A stretch of DNA of 64,000 nt from Bacteroidales bacterium KHT7. Lineage in GTDB: Bacteria; Bacteroidota; Bacteroidia; Bacteroidales; Bacteroidaceae. The notes beneath the pieces are model-generated. The model was not told where the DNA came from. It worked only from the letters and a program-made list of their open reading frames with translations, and did no database searches. The stretch spans positions 1 through 64,000 of the forward strand of contig FNBQ01000004.1 in the NCBI GenBank assembly GCA_900102385.1, written 5' to 3'. The translations under genes and the position numbers were made by a program. Shown one piece after another: positions 43,611 to 54,958 of the stretch (position 1 is the stretch's first letter; every line of letters begins with the position of its first letter).

Positions 43611-43831
43611 ACAGTTACAGTTACAGTAGTTACAGTTAGTTTTAAGGGGGGTATAACTCTACTCTAAATTTACTATAAATCTACTATCAATATATAACTA
43701 TTTATATTTTATAATATATATTATATATATAATATATATTATAATTATTATATATATACTAATTAAAGACTATATTCTAAAAAAATATCATACCTCGCAA
43801 AAAAGAACTGTAACAACTGTAACTGTAACGC
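43611..43831. repeat. GTTACA elements D and C: 221-base inverted-repeat element
   Basis: Left arm D (43611-43656) and right arm C (43786-43831) are inverted copies. Over the outer 24 bases (GTTACAGTTACAGT-N-GTTACAGTT) 23 agree; the inner half is looser and ends in GGTATAA or GGTATGA. Between them are about 130 bases of nearly pure A and T (many TATATA runs) with no coding frame. Candidate miniature transposable element. Confidence 0.75.
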
Positions 43832-43862
43832 TTTTTCTCTAAAAGGCAATACCACTCAAGCA

Positions 43863-44768
43863 TCACCTTGCATCGCAGAACCTAAGCTGCTGCTCCAGCA
43901 TCTGCAACTTCGTCATTTCGTAGCCAGCCTTGCGGGCCTCCTCTATCGGACGGGTGTAGAGATAATACACCTCCATCGGTCTGCCAAAGTCGTAGTCGAG
44001 TTTCATCGACGGCGAGTAAGGCGTCATGTCGAGAGTGTTCTGTATCATCTTGTCGGCAAAGTCCTCGCCAATGTTGCTCACGCCGCAAGCCTGTGCTGCA
44101 CGCACAACCTCCATCATCAAGTCCTTTACAAGACATCGGGTCGATGGGTTGGCAAGCAGACGGTCGGTCTGCGTGTTCATCACCACCGTCAGACCGTTGA
44201 ACGGCATGTTCCATACCGCCTTCTTCCATCGTGCCTCGTTATACTCAACCTCGGTAGCCTTTACGCCAGCCTCGTTAAAGTCGGCAACAACCCTCTGCAC
44301 AAGCGCGGCATCGCGGCACGAGTAGTTGCCAATGTTTATGTAGCCGTAGCATTGGTGGTTAACCCTTGCCGGCTCGGTCTTTGCCGAGCAGATGAAAGCC
44401 AGCCCGGCGGCAAGCTGAACATCGGGGAACATCTTCTGCACATCGGCCTCCACGCCTATGCCGTTCTCTATCAGCACCACCAAGGTATTGTCATGCAGAA
44501 GCGGAGGCAGCAAGTCGGCAAGCAGACTGTTGTTTACCGATTTCAGACACACCAGAACCACATCGCTCTTTGGCATCTTGTCTGCCGAATCGTAGGCATT
44601 TACGTTATCAAGATGAAAACTGCCGTCGCACGAGTCAACCTGCAATCCGCCTGCAACAACATCGTCGTAGTCGCGATGGAACAAGAAATGCACATCCTTG
44701 CCGGCCTTAGCCAGCTTTGCGCCGTAATACGCCCCTATCGCCCCGCTGCCAATAACTGAATATATCAT
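43863..44768 (-). CDS. panE: 2-dehydropantoate 2-reductase (ketopantoate reductase)
   Basis: 301 residues, normal for the family. N-terminal NADPH-binding fold with GSGAIGAYYGAKLAKAG. LVCLKSVNN, LIENGIG and the catalytic-lysine region EARWKKAVWNMPFNGLT are all in place, and SMKLDYDFGRPMEVYYL with the substrate-binding Ser/Asp is near the C terminus. It reduces ketopantoate to pantoate on the way to coenzyme A, in the cytoplasm. A paralogue with another 2-oxoacid substrate cannot be excluded, because no other pantothenate genes are nearby. Confidence 0.85.
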   Translation of the reverse strand: MIYSVIGSGAIGAYYGAKLAKAGKDVHFLFHRDYDDVVAGGLQVDSCDGSFHLDNVNAYDSADKMPKSDVVLVCLKSVNNSLLADLLPPLLHDNTLVVLIENGIGVEADVQKMFPDVQLAAGLAFICSAKTEPARVNHQCYGYINIGNYSCRDAALVQRVVADFNEAGVKATEVEYNEARWKKAVWNMPFNGLTVVMNTQTDRLLANPSTRCLVKDLMMEVVRAAQACGVSNIGEDFADKMIQNTLDMTPYSPSMKLDYDFGRPMEVYYLYTRPIEEARKAGYEMTKLQMLEQQLRFCDAR

Positions 44769-44804
44769 AGCCTCAAACTTTTTTTAGATTTTTTAACAAT
44801 GCCG

Positions 44805-44812
44805 CAAAAATA
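44805..44812 (-). promoter_or_regulatory. -7 element of the panE gene
   Basis: TATTTTTG on the minus strand, 36 bases before the ATG at 44768. Confidence 0.5.
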
Positions 44813-44938
44813 ATACTTTTTTGCACGCATCCCGAACGAATCCCGAAGAAATTCCGAGCAAAAAAATACCATTTGCCAAAATCCGGCGCAACAACCCCAT
44901 TCCAAAGCAATTTTACGAAAAAATAAACAGCGCATAAT

Positions 44939-44969
44939 TTTGATTTGTCTTTTGTTTGCATTATATTTG
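44939..44969 (+). promoter_or_regulatory. Promoter of the zinc-ribbon/GH25 operon
   Basis: TTTG at 44939-44942, exactly 19 bases, TATATTTG at 44962-44969. One of the best matches to the Bacteroidetes consensus in the window; leader of about 20 bases. Confidence 0.8.
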
Positions 44970-44996
44970 CATAGTTAAACAAACTTCATACCAACA

Positions 44997-46598
44997 ATGT
45001 CGATGATTAAATGCCCCGAGTGTGGACACGATGTCTCTACCCACGCTCCAAGCTGTCCGAATTGCGGATGCCGGATAGAACACAACTTAGAGTTATGTTC
45101 GTTTTGTGGTTCGTATAACATAAAGCAATACAAGACATGTATTAAGTGCGGACGAAGCCTTACAGGTGATGATGACAAGGTGATTACGTTTAATGCGCCG
45201 GAAACAGGCGTTGCCGAAAAGACTGCCGACAACAAGCAGGAAGAAAACGACAACCGAAAGATTCAGGCGGCAATAGCAGCGCAGAAGGTTGCCGAGGAAG
45301 AAGAGGCAGCAGCACTTCAGGCAGCAGCCGTGGCAAACCAGATGACCGAGACGGCCATGGCAGAAGAGGCTACCGAAAAAGATGCCGAAGAATCAGCCGC
45401 TACCGAAAACACAGCCAGCAATAACGATTTCAGCAGCAAAGAGATATCATTCTCTACCGAAAGCAATGCTGCAACCCAAGAGACACAAGCCGAGACACCT
45501 TCGCAACAACCAGCCGAAGAGCCTTCGGCAACAGTAACCGACGATGAAAAACCAGCCGATACTCCTTCCGCAGAGACAGAAGATACAACTCCTACAACGG
45601 CAGCAGCCAACGATGCTGAGACATCACCACAACCGGCAGAAAATACAGACAAGGCACAGCCAGCAGCACAGCCTGAACAGAAGCCTGAAGAAAAGGCAGA
45701 AGAAACAGAAAAGCCAAAGAAGAAGAGCCACGCCGTGGCATGGATTTGCGTATCATCGCTAATCATCGCAGGCATCGTGGGATTAAAGGTCTACTCAAAC
45801 TACACAGCCGCAAAGCACGAGGAGGAAGTGTACTCTCAGGTTATAAAGAATCCTTGCGAGGCAAACATAAAGCAATATCTCGACGAGTTCCCTAACGGAG
45901 CACACCGAAACAAGATTTACGAGATGAACCAGAAACTCATAAAGAGCAAGAAGGACTGGCAGAAAATTGCAGAGTCAAGTTCGGCCGAGGACTTCATGCA
46001 GTTCATCGACACGCATCCGCACGACGACCTCGTGCCAAGTGCACAGGCAAAAATCGACTCTCTGGCATGGATGAAGGCATCGCTCAACGATACCGAGGAC
46101 GAATACCTGCGCTATCTGAGCACTCCTGCCAAGTACATCGGCAAGCAGAGGCATCGCGAAGAGGCTGAGAGCGCACTCAACAACATAAACAAGAAGAAGG
46201 TCGAGACAGCCGACCGCAGCAAGGTTCGGAGCATCTTCCGCAAGTTCTTCGATGCCATCTGCAACAAAGACGAGGCAACCCTCAAATCTACCGTAGCCGC
46301 GCCTGTAAAGAGTTTCCTCAACAAGCCCGACGCTACCGAGAACGACGTGGTTACGTTCATGCGCAAGGTAAACACTCCCGACGTAAGCAAACTGTCATAC
46401 GACATGAACGGCTTCATCATCACAAAACAGTTTGTCGAGGGCAAGGAAGAATGTGGCTACTACACCAACTTCACGCTCACGCAGAAGAAAGAGAGCAGCG
46501 ACCGCAACAAATCGGGCGAGAAGAAGTTTACGGTCATAGCCCGAATAGACACAAACGGAAAAATTACAGAGTTTAACATGAAGAAAGTGGAGCAGTAA
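44997..46598 (+). CDS. Zinc-ribbon membrane protein with long acidic linker
   Basis: 533 residues. Two zinc ribbons at the N terminus (CPECG...CPNCG at about 6-23 and CSFCG...CIKCG at about 34-55). An about 170-residue Ala/Glu/Thr/Pro-rich acidic linker follows (many PAEEPSAT-like units). One membrane span lies at about 248-267 (WICVSSLIIAGIVGLKVYS). The C-terminal about 260 residues are extracytoplasmic, with tetratricopeptide-like helices (YLDEFPNGAHRNKIYEMNQK) and a terminal NTF2-like domain (FFDAICNKDEATLKSTVAAP). Function not recognised. It shares the TAATG stop-start junction with the GH25 gene, so the two products may act together at the envelope. Confidence 0.75.
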   Translation: MSMIKCPECGHDVSTHAPSCPNCGCRIEHNLELCSFCGSYNIKQYKTCIKCGRSLTGDDDKVITFNAPETGVAEKTADNKQEENDNRKIQAAIAAQKVAEEEEAAALQAAAVANQMTETAMAEEATEKDAEESAATENTASNNDFSSKEISFSTESNAATQETQAETPSQQPAEEPSATVTDDEKPADTPSAETEDTTPTTAAANDAETSPQPAENTDKAQPAAQPEQKPEEKAEETEKPKKKSHAVAWICVSSLIIAGIVGLKVYSNYTAAKHEEEVYSQVIKNPCEANIKQYLDEFPNGAHRNKIYEMNQKLIKSKKDWQKIAESSSAEDFMQFIDTHPHDDLVPSAQAKIDSLAWMKASLNDTEDEYLRYLSTPAKYIGKQRHREEAESALNNINKKKVETADRSKVRSIFRKFFDAICNKDEATLKSTVAAPVKSFLNKPDATENDVVTFMRKVNTPDVSKLSYDMNGFIITKQFVEGKEECGYYTNFTLTQKKESSDRNKSGEKKFTVIARIDTNGKITEFNMKKVEQ

Positions 46599-47338
46599 TG
46601 ACTCTGAGAAAACCACTATACGCACTACTGGCGGCTGCCGTCTTAACCATGACGGCATGCGGCAACGACAACAAGCAAGTGCCGGCTTCGGCTACACACA
46701 ACATGAACAACGGCATCGACCTGTCGCACTATCAGGGTGTCATCGACTGGGACGAACTTGCCAACGACCTCGACATCGGCTTCGTTTACATCAAGGCGAG
46801 CGAGGGAACGGACATCCGCGACGAGATGTACCACTACAACATGATGAACGCACATCGCGTGGGATTCATCACGGGCAGTTATCACTACTTCATACCAACG
46901 GTATCGCCCGTACTCCAGTTCCGCAACTTCCGCTCTATGGTTGCGCCGAGCGACATCGACATAGTCCCTATCGTAGACGTCGAGACGCGCAACAACCTAA
47001 AGCCGCAGGAATTCAGAGACAGCCTACAGATATTCATGGACTCGCTCGAGGTGGCATACGGCAGAAAGCCTATAATTTACACTCTCTGGGCATTCTACCA
47101 CGACTGCATACAAGGGCATTTCCCAAACTACAAACTGATGATAGCGCGCTATTGCGACCAGATGCCGGTACTAAAAGATACCGCCGACTATCTGATATGG
47201 CAACATAAGAGCGACGGCAGCAAAATGGGAATAAAGGGCAACGTAGACCTCAATGTCGTAACGCCTAACCACTCCATCAAGGAGATAATGTTCGACAGGG
47301 CTTTGAAAAAATTAGAATCAACAGAAAACAAAAAATAA
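46598..47338 (+). CDS. GH25 lysozyme-like lipoprotein
   Basis: 246 residues. Lipoprotein signal ending in a lipobox (LTMTAC), so it is lipid-anchored. A GH25 domain fills the rest: [17 protein letters not shown] (Asp of the active site), [21 protein letters not shown] and VPIVDVETR with the catalytic Asp-x-Glu. GH25 enzymes cut peptidoglycan between N-acetylmuramic acid and N-acetylglucosamine. The ATG overlaps the previous stop by one base, so translation is coupled. A self-directed cell-wall role is more likely than attack on others, since no secretion tag of the type VI kind is present. Confidence 0.88.
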   Translation: MTLRKPLYALLAAAVLTMTACGNDNKQVPASATHNMNNGIDLSHYQGVIDWDELANDLDIGFVYIKASEGTDIRDEMYHYNMMNAHRVGFITGSYHYFIPTVSPVLQFRNFRSMVAPSDIDIVPIVDVETRNNLKPQEFRDSLQIFMDSLEVAYGRKPIIYTLWAFYHDCIQGHFPNYKLMIARYCDQMPVLKDTADYLIWQHKSDGSKMGIKGNVDLNVVTPNHSIKEIMFDRALKKLESTENKK

Positions 47339-47352
47339 CAATAACACAAGTG

Positions 47353-48300
47353 ATGGAAAATAGAAGTTTGGTAACCATTGCGAACCATACAAGAGAAAAG
47401 ATTATGTATCTGCTCAACATGGCGCACGAGTTTGAAATGCACCCCAACCGCGAACTGCTCAAAGGCAAGGTGGTGGCAACTTTGTTCTTCGAACCTTCAA
47501 CACGCACACGTCTCAGTTTCGAGACTGCCGCCAACCGTCTGGGCGCAAAGGTAATTGGCTTTGCCGACCCTAAAATCACAAGCGGAACAAAGGGCGAGAC
47601 TCTGAAAGATACCATCATGATGGTGAGCAACTATGCCGATGTAATATGCATGAGACACTATCTTGAGGGAGCAGCCAGATACGCAAGCGAGGTTGCACCG
47701 GTGCCAATCATCAACGCAGGCGACGGAGCAAACCAGCACCCTTCACAAACCATGCTCGACCTCTACACTATTTACGACACGCAGAAGACTCTCGACAACC
47801 TTAACATCTACATGGTTGGCGACCTCAAATACGGACGCACGGTACACTCGCTTCTGATGGCTATGCGACACTTCAACCCTACCTTCCACTTCATCGCGCC
47901 AAACGAACTCCGTATGCCCGACGAATACAAGGAATACTGCAACGCACACGGCATAAAGTACATAGAGCATCAGGACTTTAACGAAGACACTATTGCCGAT
48001 GCCGACATCCTGTACATGACGCGAGTTCAGAAAGAACGCTTCAGCGACCTCATGGAATACGAGCGCGTAAAAGATGCCTACATCCTCAAGGCCGATATGC
48101 TCGGAAAGGCCCGACCTAACATGAAGATTCTGCATCCGCTTCCTCGCGTAAACGAGATTGCGCAGGATGTAGACACAACGCCTCACGCATACTACTTCCA
48201 GCAGGCACGCAACGGCTTGTTTGCACGCGAGGCTCTCATCTGCGACGCGCTGGGCATAACCCTCGACGACGTGAAGAACGACAAGACAATTATCGGATAA
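47353..48300 (+). CDS. pyrB: Aspartate carbamoyltransferase, catalytic chain
   Basis: 315 residues from ATG 47353; a GTG directly precedes it. Carbamoyl-phosphate site S49-T-R-T-R53 in [37 protein letters not shown] (aspartate loop) and [16 protein letters not shown] are all intact. It forms carbamoyl aspartate, the first committed step of pyrimidine synthesis. The regulatory chain gene follows 22 bases later. It starts 14 bases after the GH25 gene, so read-through from that operon is possible. Confidence 0.97.
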   Translation: MENRSLVTIANHTREKIMYLLNMAHEFEMHPNRELLKGKVVATLFFEPSTRTRLSFETAANRLGAKVIGFADPKITSGTKGETLKDTIMMVSNYADVICMRHYLEGAARYASEVAPVPIINAGDGANQHPSQTMLDLYTIYDTQKTLDNLNIYMVGDLKYGRTVHSLLMAMRHFNPTFHFIAPNELRMPDEYKEYCNAHGIKYIEHQDFNEDTIADADILYMTRVQKERFSDLMEYERVKDAYILKADMLGKARPNMKILHPLPRVNEIAQDVDTTPHAYYFQQARNGLFAREALICDALGITLDDVKNDKTIIG

Positions 48301-48322
48301 CCCTTTTAAAACATTCAGCAAA

Positions 48323-48775
48323 ATGAAGAAAGAATTAGAAGTGGCTGCCATCGAAAACGGAACAGTCATCGACCACATACCTTCCGAAAAACTATTTACC
48401 ATCGTGAGCCTTCTGGGGCTTGACAAGATGGAGAACGCCGTTACAATAGGCTTCAACCTTGCCAGCAAGAAAATGGGCAAGAAGAGCCTCATTAAAGTTG
48501 CAGGCAAGTTCTTTACCGATGAGGAGATTAACCGCCTCTCGCTCGTTGCGCCTAACGTGGTCCTGAACATCATCAAGAACTACGAGGTAACAGAGAAGAA
48601 GACGGCTTCTATGCCCGAGGAGATTCACAACATCATAAAGTGCGGAAACCCTAAGTGCATAACAAACAACGAGCCTATGCCTACCGTATTCAACGTCATA
48701 GACAAGGCTCACGGAATACTCAAGTGCAAGTATTGCGAAAAGGCTTTCGACCTGCGCAGCATCAAACTTAAATAA
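48323..48775 (+). CDS. pyrI: Aspartate carbamoyltransferase, regulatory chain
   Basis: 150 residues. The N-terminal nucleotide-binding domain has [20 protein letters not shown] and the zinc domain has four cysteines (C107, C112, C135, C138) that bind the ion needed for contact with PyrB. CTP and ATP act through this chain in homologues. The last base of its stop is the first base of the next start (TAATG). Confidence 0.97.
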   Translation: MKKELEVAAIENGTVIDHIPSEKLFTIVSLLGLDKMENAVTIGFNLASKKMGKKSLIKVAGKFFTDEEINRLSLVAPNVVLNIIKNYEVTEKKTASMPEEIHNIIKCGNPKCITNNEPMPTVFNVIDKAHGILKCKYCEKAFDLRSIKLK

Positions 48776-49344
48776 TGAAGCAGGACTGGAAGCCGGGAAC
48801 GCTCATATACCCTTTGCCGGCATTACTAATAACCTGCGGAAGCACTCCCGACGAGTACAACGCCATAACCATTGCTTGGGCTGGAACTATATGTACCAAC
48901 CCGGCAATGTGCTATATATCGGTACGCCCCGAACGGCATTCCTACCCCATCATCAAAAAGAACATGGAGTTCGTAATAAACCTCACAACCGAGGACATGG
49001 CAAGGGCTACCGACTGGTGCGGAGTACGCTCGGGCAAGGACTACGACAAGTTCAGGGAGATGGGGCTCACACTTGGCAAGAGCAAGGTTGTACGCGCCCC
49101 GTACATCGAGGAGTCGCCCCTGTGCATAGAGTGCAAGGTAAAGGAGATAATACGCCTCGGCTCGCACGATATGTTCATAGCCGACGTGGTTAACGTCAAG
49201 GCCGACGAGAAGTACATGGATGCCGCCCAACATTGGGACTTGGCGCTGAGCAATCCGCTCGTATACCTTCACGGAGGCTACTACAAACTTGGCGAGAAAA
49301 TAGGCAAATTTGGGTGGAGCGTCCAGAAAAACAAAAGGAAATAG
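48775..49344 (+). CDS. Flavin reductase-like FMN-binding protein
   Basis: 189 residues. Split-barrel flavin-reductase pattern: NAITIAWAGTICTNPAMCYI, then SVRPERHSYPIIKKNMEFVI and VNLTTEDMARATDWCGVRSG in part, and IVRLGSHDMFIADV-like IIRLGSHDMFIADVVNVKAD. It probably binds FMN and reduces it or a small substrate with NAD(P)H. The order pyrB-pyrI-flavin reductase-glyA is, as far as I know, kept in many Bacteroidales. It overlaps pyrI by one base. Confidence 0.85.
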   Translation: MKQDWKPGTLIYPLPALLITCGSTPDEYNAITIAWAGTICTNPAMCYISVRPERHSYPIIKKNMEFVINLTTEDMARATDWCGVRSGKDYDKFREMGLTLGKSKVVRAPYIEESPLCIECKVKEIIRLGSHDMFIADVVNVKADEKYMDAAQHWDLALSNPLVYLHGGYYKLGEKIGKFGWSVQKNKRK

Positions 49345-49396
49345 CGGCGGTTTTGCAAATATATGTAAGATAAAAACATATTTTACTTTAAATATG

Positions 49397-49427
49397 TTGG
49401 CGAAACCACAAATTATAACTAATTTTG
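49397..49427 (+). promoter_or_regulatory. Promoter of glyA
   Basis: TTG at 49397-49399, 20 bases, TAATTTTG at 49420-49427; leader of about 35-40 bases. No riboswitch-like fold seen. Confidence 0.65.
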
Positions 49428-49468
49428 TACGCGAATTTTAGAAATTACAACTAATTATAAAACAACAA

Positions 49469-50752
49469 ATGAAAAGAGACGAAGTCATTTTCGACATCAT
49501 CGCGAGAGAAAAGCAGCGTCAGCTTAAAGGTATTGAGCTGATTGCTTCTGAGAACTTTGTTAGCGACCAAGTTATGGAAGCCATGGGTTCTGTTCTTACA
49601 AACAAGTATGCAGAAGGTTATCCGGGCAAGCGTTACTACGGAGGTTGTCAGGTTGTAGACGAGAGCGAGACTCTCGCTATTGAACGAGTAAAGAAACTGT
49701 TCGGTGCTGAATATGCCAACGTACAGCCACACTCTGGCGCACAGGCTAACGCAGCCGTACTGCTTACCGTTCTTAAACCGGGCGACACATTCATGGGTCT
49801 TAACCTCGACCACGGTGGCCACCTTTCTCACGGTTCTGCCGTAAATACTTCTGGTATCCTATACAACGCCATCGGCTACGACTTGAACAAGGAGACTGGC
49901 CGCGTTGACTACGACAACATGGAGAAGCTCGCAAAGGAGCACAAGCCAAAGCTCATCATCGGCGGTGGCTCTGCTTACAGCCGCGAGTGGGACTACAAGC
50001 GTATGCGCGCTATTGCCGACGAGGTTGGCGCACTTCTTATGATTGACATGGCTCACCCAGCTGGTCTTATCGCAGCTGGCTTGCTCGACAACCCTGTCAA
50101 GTATGCTCACATCGTAACATCTACTACTCACAAGACTCTTCGCGGTCCTCGTGGCGGTATCATCCTTCTTGGCAAGGACTTCGAGAACCCTTGGGGCTTG
50201 AAGACTCCAAAGGGCGAGGTTAAGATGATGAGCCAGCTCCTCAACTCAGCCGTATTCCCGGGACAGCAGGGCGGTCCGCTGGAGCACGTTATCGCAGCCA
50301 AGGCTGTTGCCTTCGGCGAGGCTCTCGACCCATCGTTCAAGGTTTATCAGGAGCAGGTTAAGAAGAATGCTTCTGTTCTTGCTAACGCTCTTATGGAGAG
50401 AGGCTTCAACATCGTATCTGGCGGTACAGACAACCACTCTATGCTCGTAGACCTTCGTTCTAAGTACCCTGATTTGACTGGTAAGGTTGCCGAGAAGGCT
50501 CTTGTTGCTGCCGACATTACAGCAAACAAGAACATGGTTCCATTCGACAGCCGTTCTGCATTCCAGACTTCAGGTATCCGTCTCGGAACTCCAGCCATCA
50601 CAACCCGTGGTGCCAAGGAAGACCTCATGATCGAGATTGCAAACATGATTGAGACTGTCCTCAACGCTCCAGAAGATGAGGCTGTAATCGCTAAGGTTCG
50701 TGCTCAGGTTAACGAGATTATGACTGGCTATCCAAAGTTGTTCGCTTGGTAA
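49469..50752 (+). CDS. glyA: Serine hydroxymethyltransferase
   Basis: 427 residues, as expected. The pyridoxal-phosphate lysine is K222 in [44 protein letters not shown] and [11 protein letters not shown]-like [13 protein letters not shown] are in place. It transfers the serine hydroxymethyl carbon to tetrahydrofolate, giving glycine. Codon use is strongly biased toward the T-ending codons that mark highly expressed genes here, as in the transketolase gene. It has its own promoter and terminator. Confidence 0.97.
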   Translation: MKRDEVIFDIIAREKQRQLKGIELIASENFVSDQVMEAMGSVLTNKYAEGYPGKRYYGGCQVVDESETLAIERVKKLFGAEYANVQPHSGAQANAAVLLTVLKPGDTFMGLNLDHGGHLSHGSAVNTSGILYNAIGYDLNKETGRVDYDNMEKLAKEHKPKLIIGGGSAYSREWDYKRMRAIADEVGALLMIDMAHPAGLIAAGLLDNPVKYAHIVTSTTHKTLRGPRGGIILLGKDFENPWGLKTPKGEVKMMSQLLNSAVFPGQQGGPLEHVIAAKAVAFGEALDPSFKVYQEQVKKNASVLANALMERGFNIVSGGTDNHSMLVDLRSKYPDLTGKVAEKALVAADITANKNMVPFDSRSAFQTSGIRLGTPAITTRGAKEDLMIEIANMIETVLNAPEDEAVIAKVRAQVNEIMTGYPKLFAW

Positions 50753-50776
50753 TAAAACAAACAGAATAACATAAAC

Positions 50777-50813
50777 GAGAGGGACGATTTATTGAAGAAT
50801 CGCCCCTCTTTCA
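50777..50813 (+). terminator. Terminator of glyA
   Basis: A stem of 13 bases with one mismatch (GAGAGGGACGATT at 50777-50789 with 50798-50810), followed by TTT. Confidence 0.75.
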
Positions 50814-50875
50814 GTTTCAAAAGTTAATATTTATTAAATTTATTACCTATTTTCGATTTTACCTACACAATATAT

Positions 50876-50883
50876 TATCTTTG
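50876..50883 (+). promoter_or_regulatory. -7 element of the TPR-protein gene
   Basis: TATCTTTG, 20 bases after a TTTCG at 50851-50855 that could act as the -33 part; ATG at 50903. Confidence 0.5.
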
Positions 50884-50902
50884 CAACAAAAACAGTCGAA
50901 AA

Positions 50903-52459
50903 ATGAAAAAATCACTTAAAACGCTATCTTTTATTCCTTCACTTTTGAAGGCTAAGTGTATGCTTTTGTTGGTTATGTTATTCACCATTTCGTTTGCCTA
51001 CGGACAGACGGATGAGAAAACGCAAAAGGCAAGTGCCTTGCGTAAGGAAGGCATGACTCTTCATGATCAAGGTAAGTTTGAAGAGGCTATCAAGAAGTAT
51101 GATGAAGCTTTGAAAATACTTCCCTACGACGCAATACTAACATACGAGAAGGCATATAGCCTCACAGCCATGGGAAATAAGAACGAGGCTAAGGAACAGC
51201 TGGAAAATCTGTTTAAGCAAGGAAAAACCGACGATGCTCTTTCTATGCCTTATATGTTATATGCAAATCTCTTAGATTATGATGGCAAGGCTATGCAGGC
51301 TTTGGAGGCGTTTGATAAGGCTTTGGAATATGTTTCTCCTTCTGATGTCGCAGGCATTCAACTTATAAACTACAACAAGGCCCTAACTCTCTATAATCTA
51401 AAAGATGAAGATAAGGCAAAGATTGCAAATAGGACTCAGCAAATATTCAACCATCTGGATAATTCAATAGAATGTAACCCCACTCATCCAGCAAGCTTCG
51501 GTCTTTATGGTCGAATTATGGCTGATGAAGGTGGATATTATAATGCAATAGCATGCTTCGGAATAAGTGCCTTGTTTGTTGGTGAAAAGGTAGGAGCTCT
51601 TGAAGTAGCATTGAATGAATGGGGAAATAAGAATGTTACTCCTAATTCCGGACCATTATCCACCCTTTCTCTCAACAAAGTAAAGGAGGTGCTAAAGTCT
51701 GAGCCTTCTAAGTATGGTAAGCTATACGACATATTTACTACCGTAATTCCTGCTATATGCCGTGATACCCTTGGCACTCCTGTCCCATTCTCGTATGCTT
51801 ACGACCTGACAGATGATGGTATCATGCCATTCTTCTCAGAGTTGAAGCGTCAGAAACTATTGGAATGTTTCTTTCATGTGGCTATGAAAAATGCCAAGGT
51901 TCAGCACAAATCTAATGCAGACTGGCTTACAGCCCATAAGGGTGAGGAGGAACGCTTGTGGAATACTATCGGTAAGCTTGAGGTGTTCAAGAAAGATTTG
52001 AAATATGGATATGTCCCTAACCCTGTGGAGTTCAAGACTGCAGAGGCTGCACATCAACATAATATTGACGCTATGGCTGCCTGCAAGTTCTATATGACAC
52101 ATACATTAGAGTCTAAAGGTATGCCTAATGTAAAGAAATATATCGTTACATGGTCTACGGCTTCACCTGATGTGAATATCGTTATAGGAAAGCAGGCTAT
52201 GGATTTGACCATGACTAATGCCGATTATCTTTTAGCCTATATAGCAGGTTGTTCATTCTACGCATTGGCTTCACATCAAAAAGGATGGAATATCGACACT
52301 TTTTCAAGCGGAATAACTGAAGTTGTAAAATTGTATGCAGCAAACAAAGACATCCTCGGAAAAAACAAGAATCTTGACAAACTGTTGAAGCTATACCAAA
52401 GTGAAGGCGATGGCTATAAGAAATTCATAGAAGAGAGTTTCAAGAACAACAACAAATAG
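50903..52459 (+). CDS. Exported TPR-repeat protein
   Basis: 518 residues. Long signal sequence with a basic head and a hydrophobic core (CMLLLVMLFTISFAYG), cleaved near YGQ. Then three or more tetratricopeptide repeats (KASALRKEGMTLHDQGKFEE, AIKKYDEALKILPYDA, EQLENLFKQGKTDDAL). From about residue 180 the sequence is no longer TPR-like, and the C-terminal 330 residues are of unknown fold (RLWNTIGKLEVFKKDLKYGY). The codon use differs from its neighbours glyA and grpE (more A/T-ending, less biased), which fits low expression or later arrival. Confidence 0.75.
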   Translation: MKKSLKTLSFIPSLLKAKCMLLLVMLFTISFAYGQTDEKTQKASALRKEGMTLHDQGKFEEAIKKYDEALKILPYDAILTYEKAYSLTAMGNKNEAKEQLENLFKQGKTDDALSMPYMLYANLLDYDGKAMQALEAFDKALEYVSPSDVAGIQLINYNKALTLYNLKDEDKAKIANRTQQIFNHLDNSIECNPTHPASFGLYGRIMADEGGYYNAIACFGISALFVGEKVGALEVALNEWGNKNVTPNSGPLSTLSLNKVKEVLKSEPSKYGKLYDIFTTVIPAICRDTLGTPVPFSYAYDLTDDGIMPFFSELKRQKLLECFFHVAMKNAKVQHKSNADWLTAHKGEEERLWNTIGKLEVFKKDLKYGYVPNPVEFKTAEAAHQHNIDAMAACKFYMTHTLESKGMPNVKKYIVTWSTASPDVNIVIGKQAMDLTMTNADYLLAYIAGCSFYALASHQKGWNIDTFSSGITEVVKLYAANKDILGKNKNLDKLLKLYQSEGDGYKKFIEESFKNNNK

Positions 52460-52628
52460 TTTATTACCAAAATCTATTGTTGTCCGATAATACCATAGCC
52501 TCTCTAACATAAGCAAAAGACTATCAACTACATATAAAGGCGAGGCGACTTTCTGCAAGTTGCCTCGCTCCTTTTTCCTACCTACAATTTACAAAACAAG
52601 GATTAAGAAAATCATCACAAACATAAAA

Positions 52629-52671
52629 GCGTTACAGTTACAGTTACAGTTAAAAAATGAAGGGTATAATA
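52629..52671 (-). repeat. GTTACA element E, overlapping a start codon
   Basis: Opposite direction to A, B and C: GCGTTACAGTTACAGTTACA, then GTTAAAAA, then TGAAGGGTATAATA. The ATG of the next gene (52657) is inside the element. Confidence 0.75.
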
Positions 52672-53241
52672 TTAACATTCTTACTATCGCTTGCAGTCTG
52701 CTCGCAAAGCCTCTCGGCAAAAGACAAGATTACCGAAGGAACAACCCTATTTTCGCAAGGCATAGACAGGGTTGTGTCACATAATTGGCAATATCAGAAA
52801 AGACTCGAGCTATCGTCTAAAGCGGCAAACTACGAACCCTTCATGATGTTTGGCATCGGATATGACTTTATAGTTGTGGCAAAGTCAAAAGAAGGCTACG
52901 CGCTACACACGTTTGTACCTTCTGCCGACTCTATAGGCGCATACAAGCATACCGAAGAAACGCTTGCCGACCCAAGATGCGACGAGGTTTTCAATACGCC
53001 AATCGTGTTCAACCACAAGCTGGTGCAAAACTGCAAATGCCAAGAGCATTACGATTCAAACGATATGTACTTCTACATATCAAACACTCATGGCGAGATG
53101 TACGGCATCTGCTTTCCTATAGGCTACACCAACAACAGCAAAGACAAGCACGCCCATTTTATGCTCGACGACAAGATTCTCGGCTTTGCCCTCGGACTAT
53201 GGCTTGGCAAAACGAACACAAAAAAAGCGCAAGACCAATAG
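52657..53241 (+). CDS. Exported hypothetical protein
   Basis: 194 residues, family not recognised. Signal peptide MKGIILTFLLSLAVCSQSLS with cleavage near SLSA. Mature part: an opening EGTTLFSQGIDRVVSHNWQY, a hydrophobic stretch MMFGIGYDFIVVAKSKEGY, a CKCQEH segment with two close Cys, and a C-terminal LGFALGLWLGKTNTKK. The first five codons and the start are made by GTTACA element E, so either the element landed there and supplied a new start, or the upstream bases are only coincidentally alike. It ends in a terminator shared with the ABC-F gene. Confidence 0.6.
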   Translation: MKGIILTFLLSLAVCSQSLSAKDKITEGTTLFSQGIDRVVSHNWQYQKRLELSSKAANYEPFMMFGIGYDFIVVAKSKEGYALHTFVPSADSIGAYKHTEETLADPRCDEVFNTPIVFNHKLVQNCKCQEHYDSNDMYFYISNTHGEMYGICFPIGYTNNSKDKHAHFMLDDKILGFALGLWLGKTNTKKAQDQ

Positions 53242-53253
53242 GAATTGCGCTTT
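53224..53253. terminator. Bidirectional terminator
   Basis: Stem of 9 (AAAGCGCAA at 53224-53232 with 53245-53253) between converging genes; an A-run on the left serves the minus strand. Confidence 0.7.
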
Positions 53254-53275
53254 ATATTGATACCCGAATAATCGG

Positions 53276-54901
<1,626 letters not shown>

Positions 54902-54933
54902 CTATAAACCTTAATATTATAATATTATGTTTG

Positions 54934-54941
54934 CAAAGATA
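54934..54941 (-). promoter_or_regulatory. -7 element of the ABC-F gene
   Basis: TATCTTTG on the minus strand, 32 bases before the ATG at 54901. Confidence 0.55.
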
Positions 54942-54958
54942 GCATTTTTTTTACATAA

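Noticed and set aside
47743-48576. A 277-codon minus-strand frame
   Set aside because: It crosses pyrB and pyrI, both certain.
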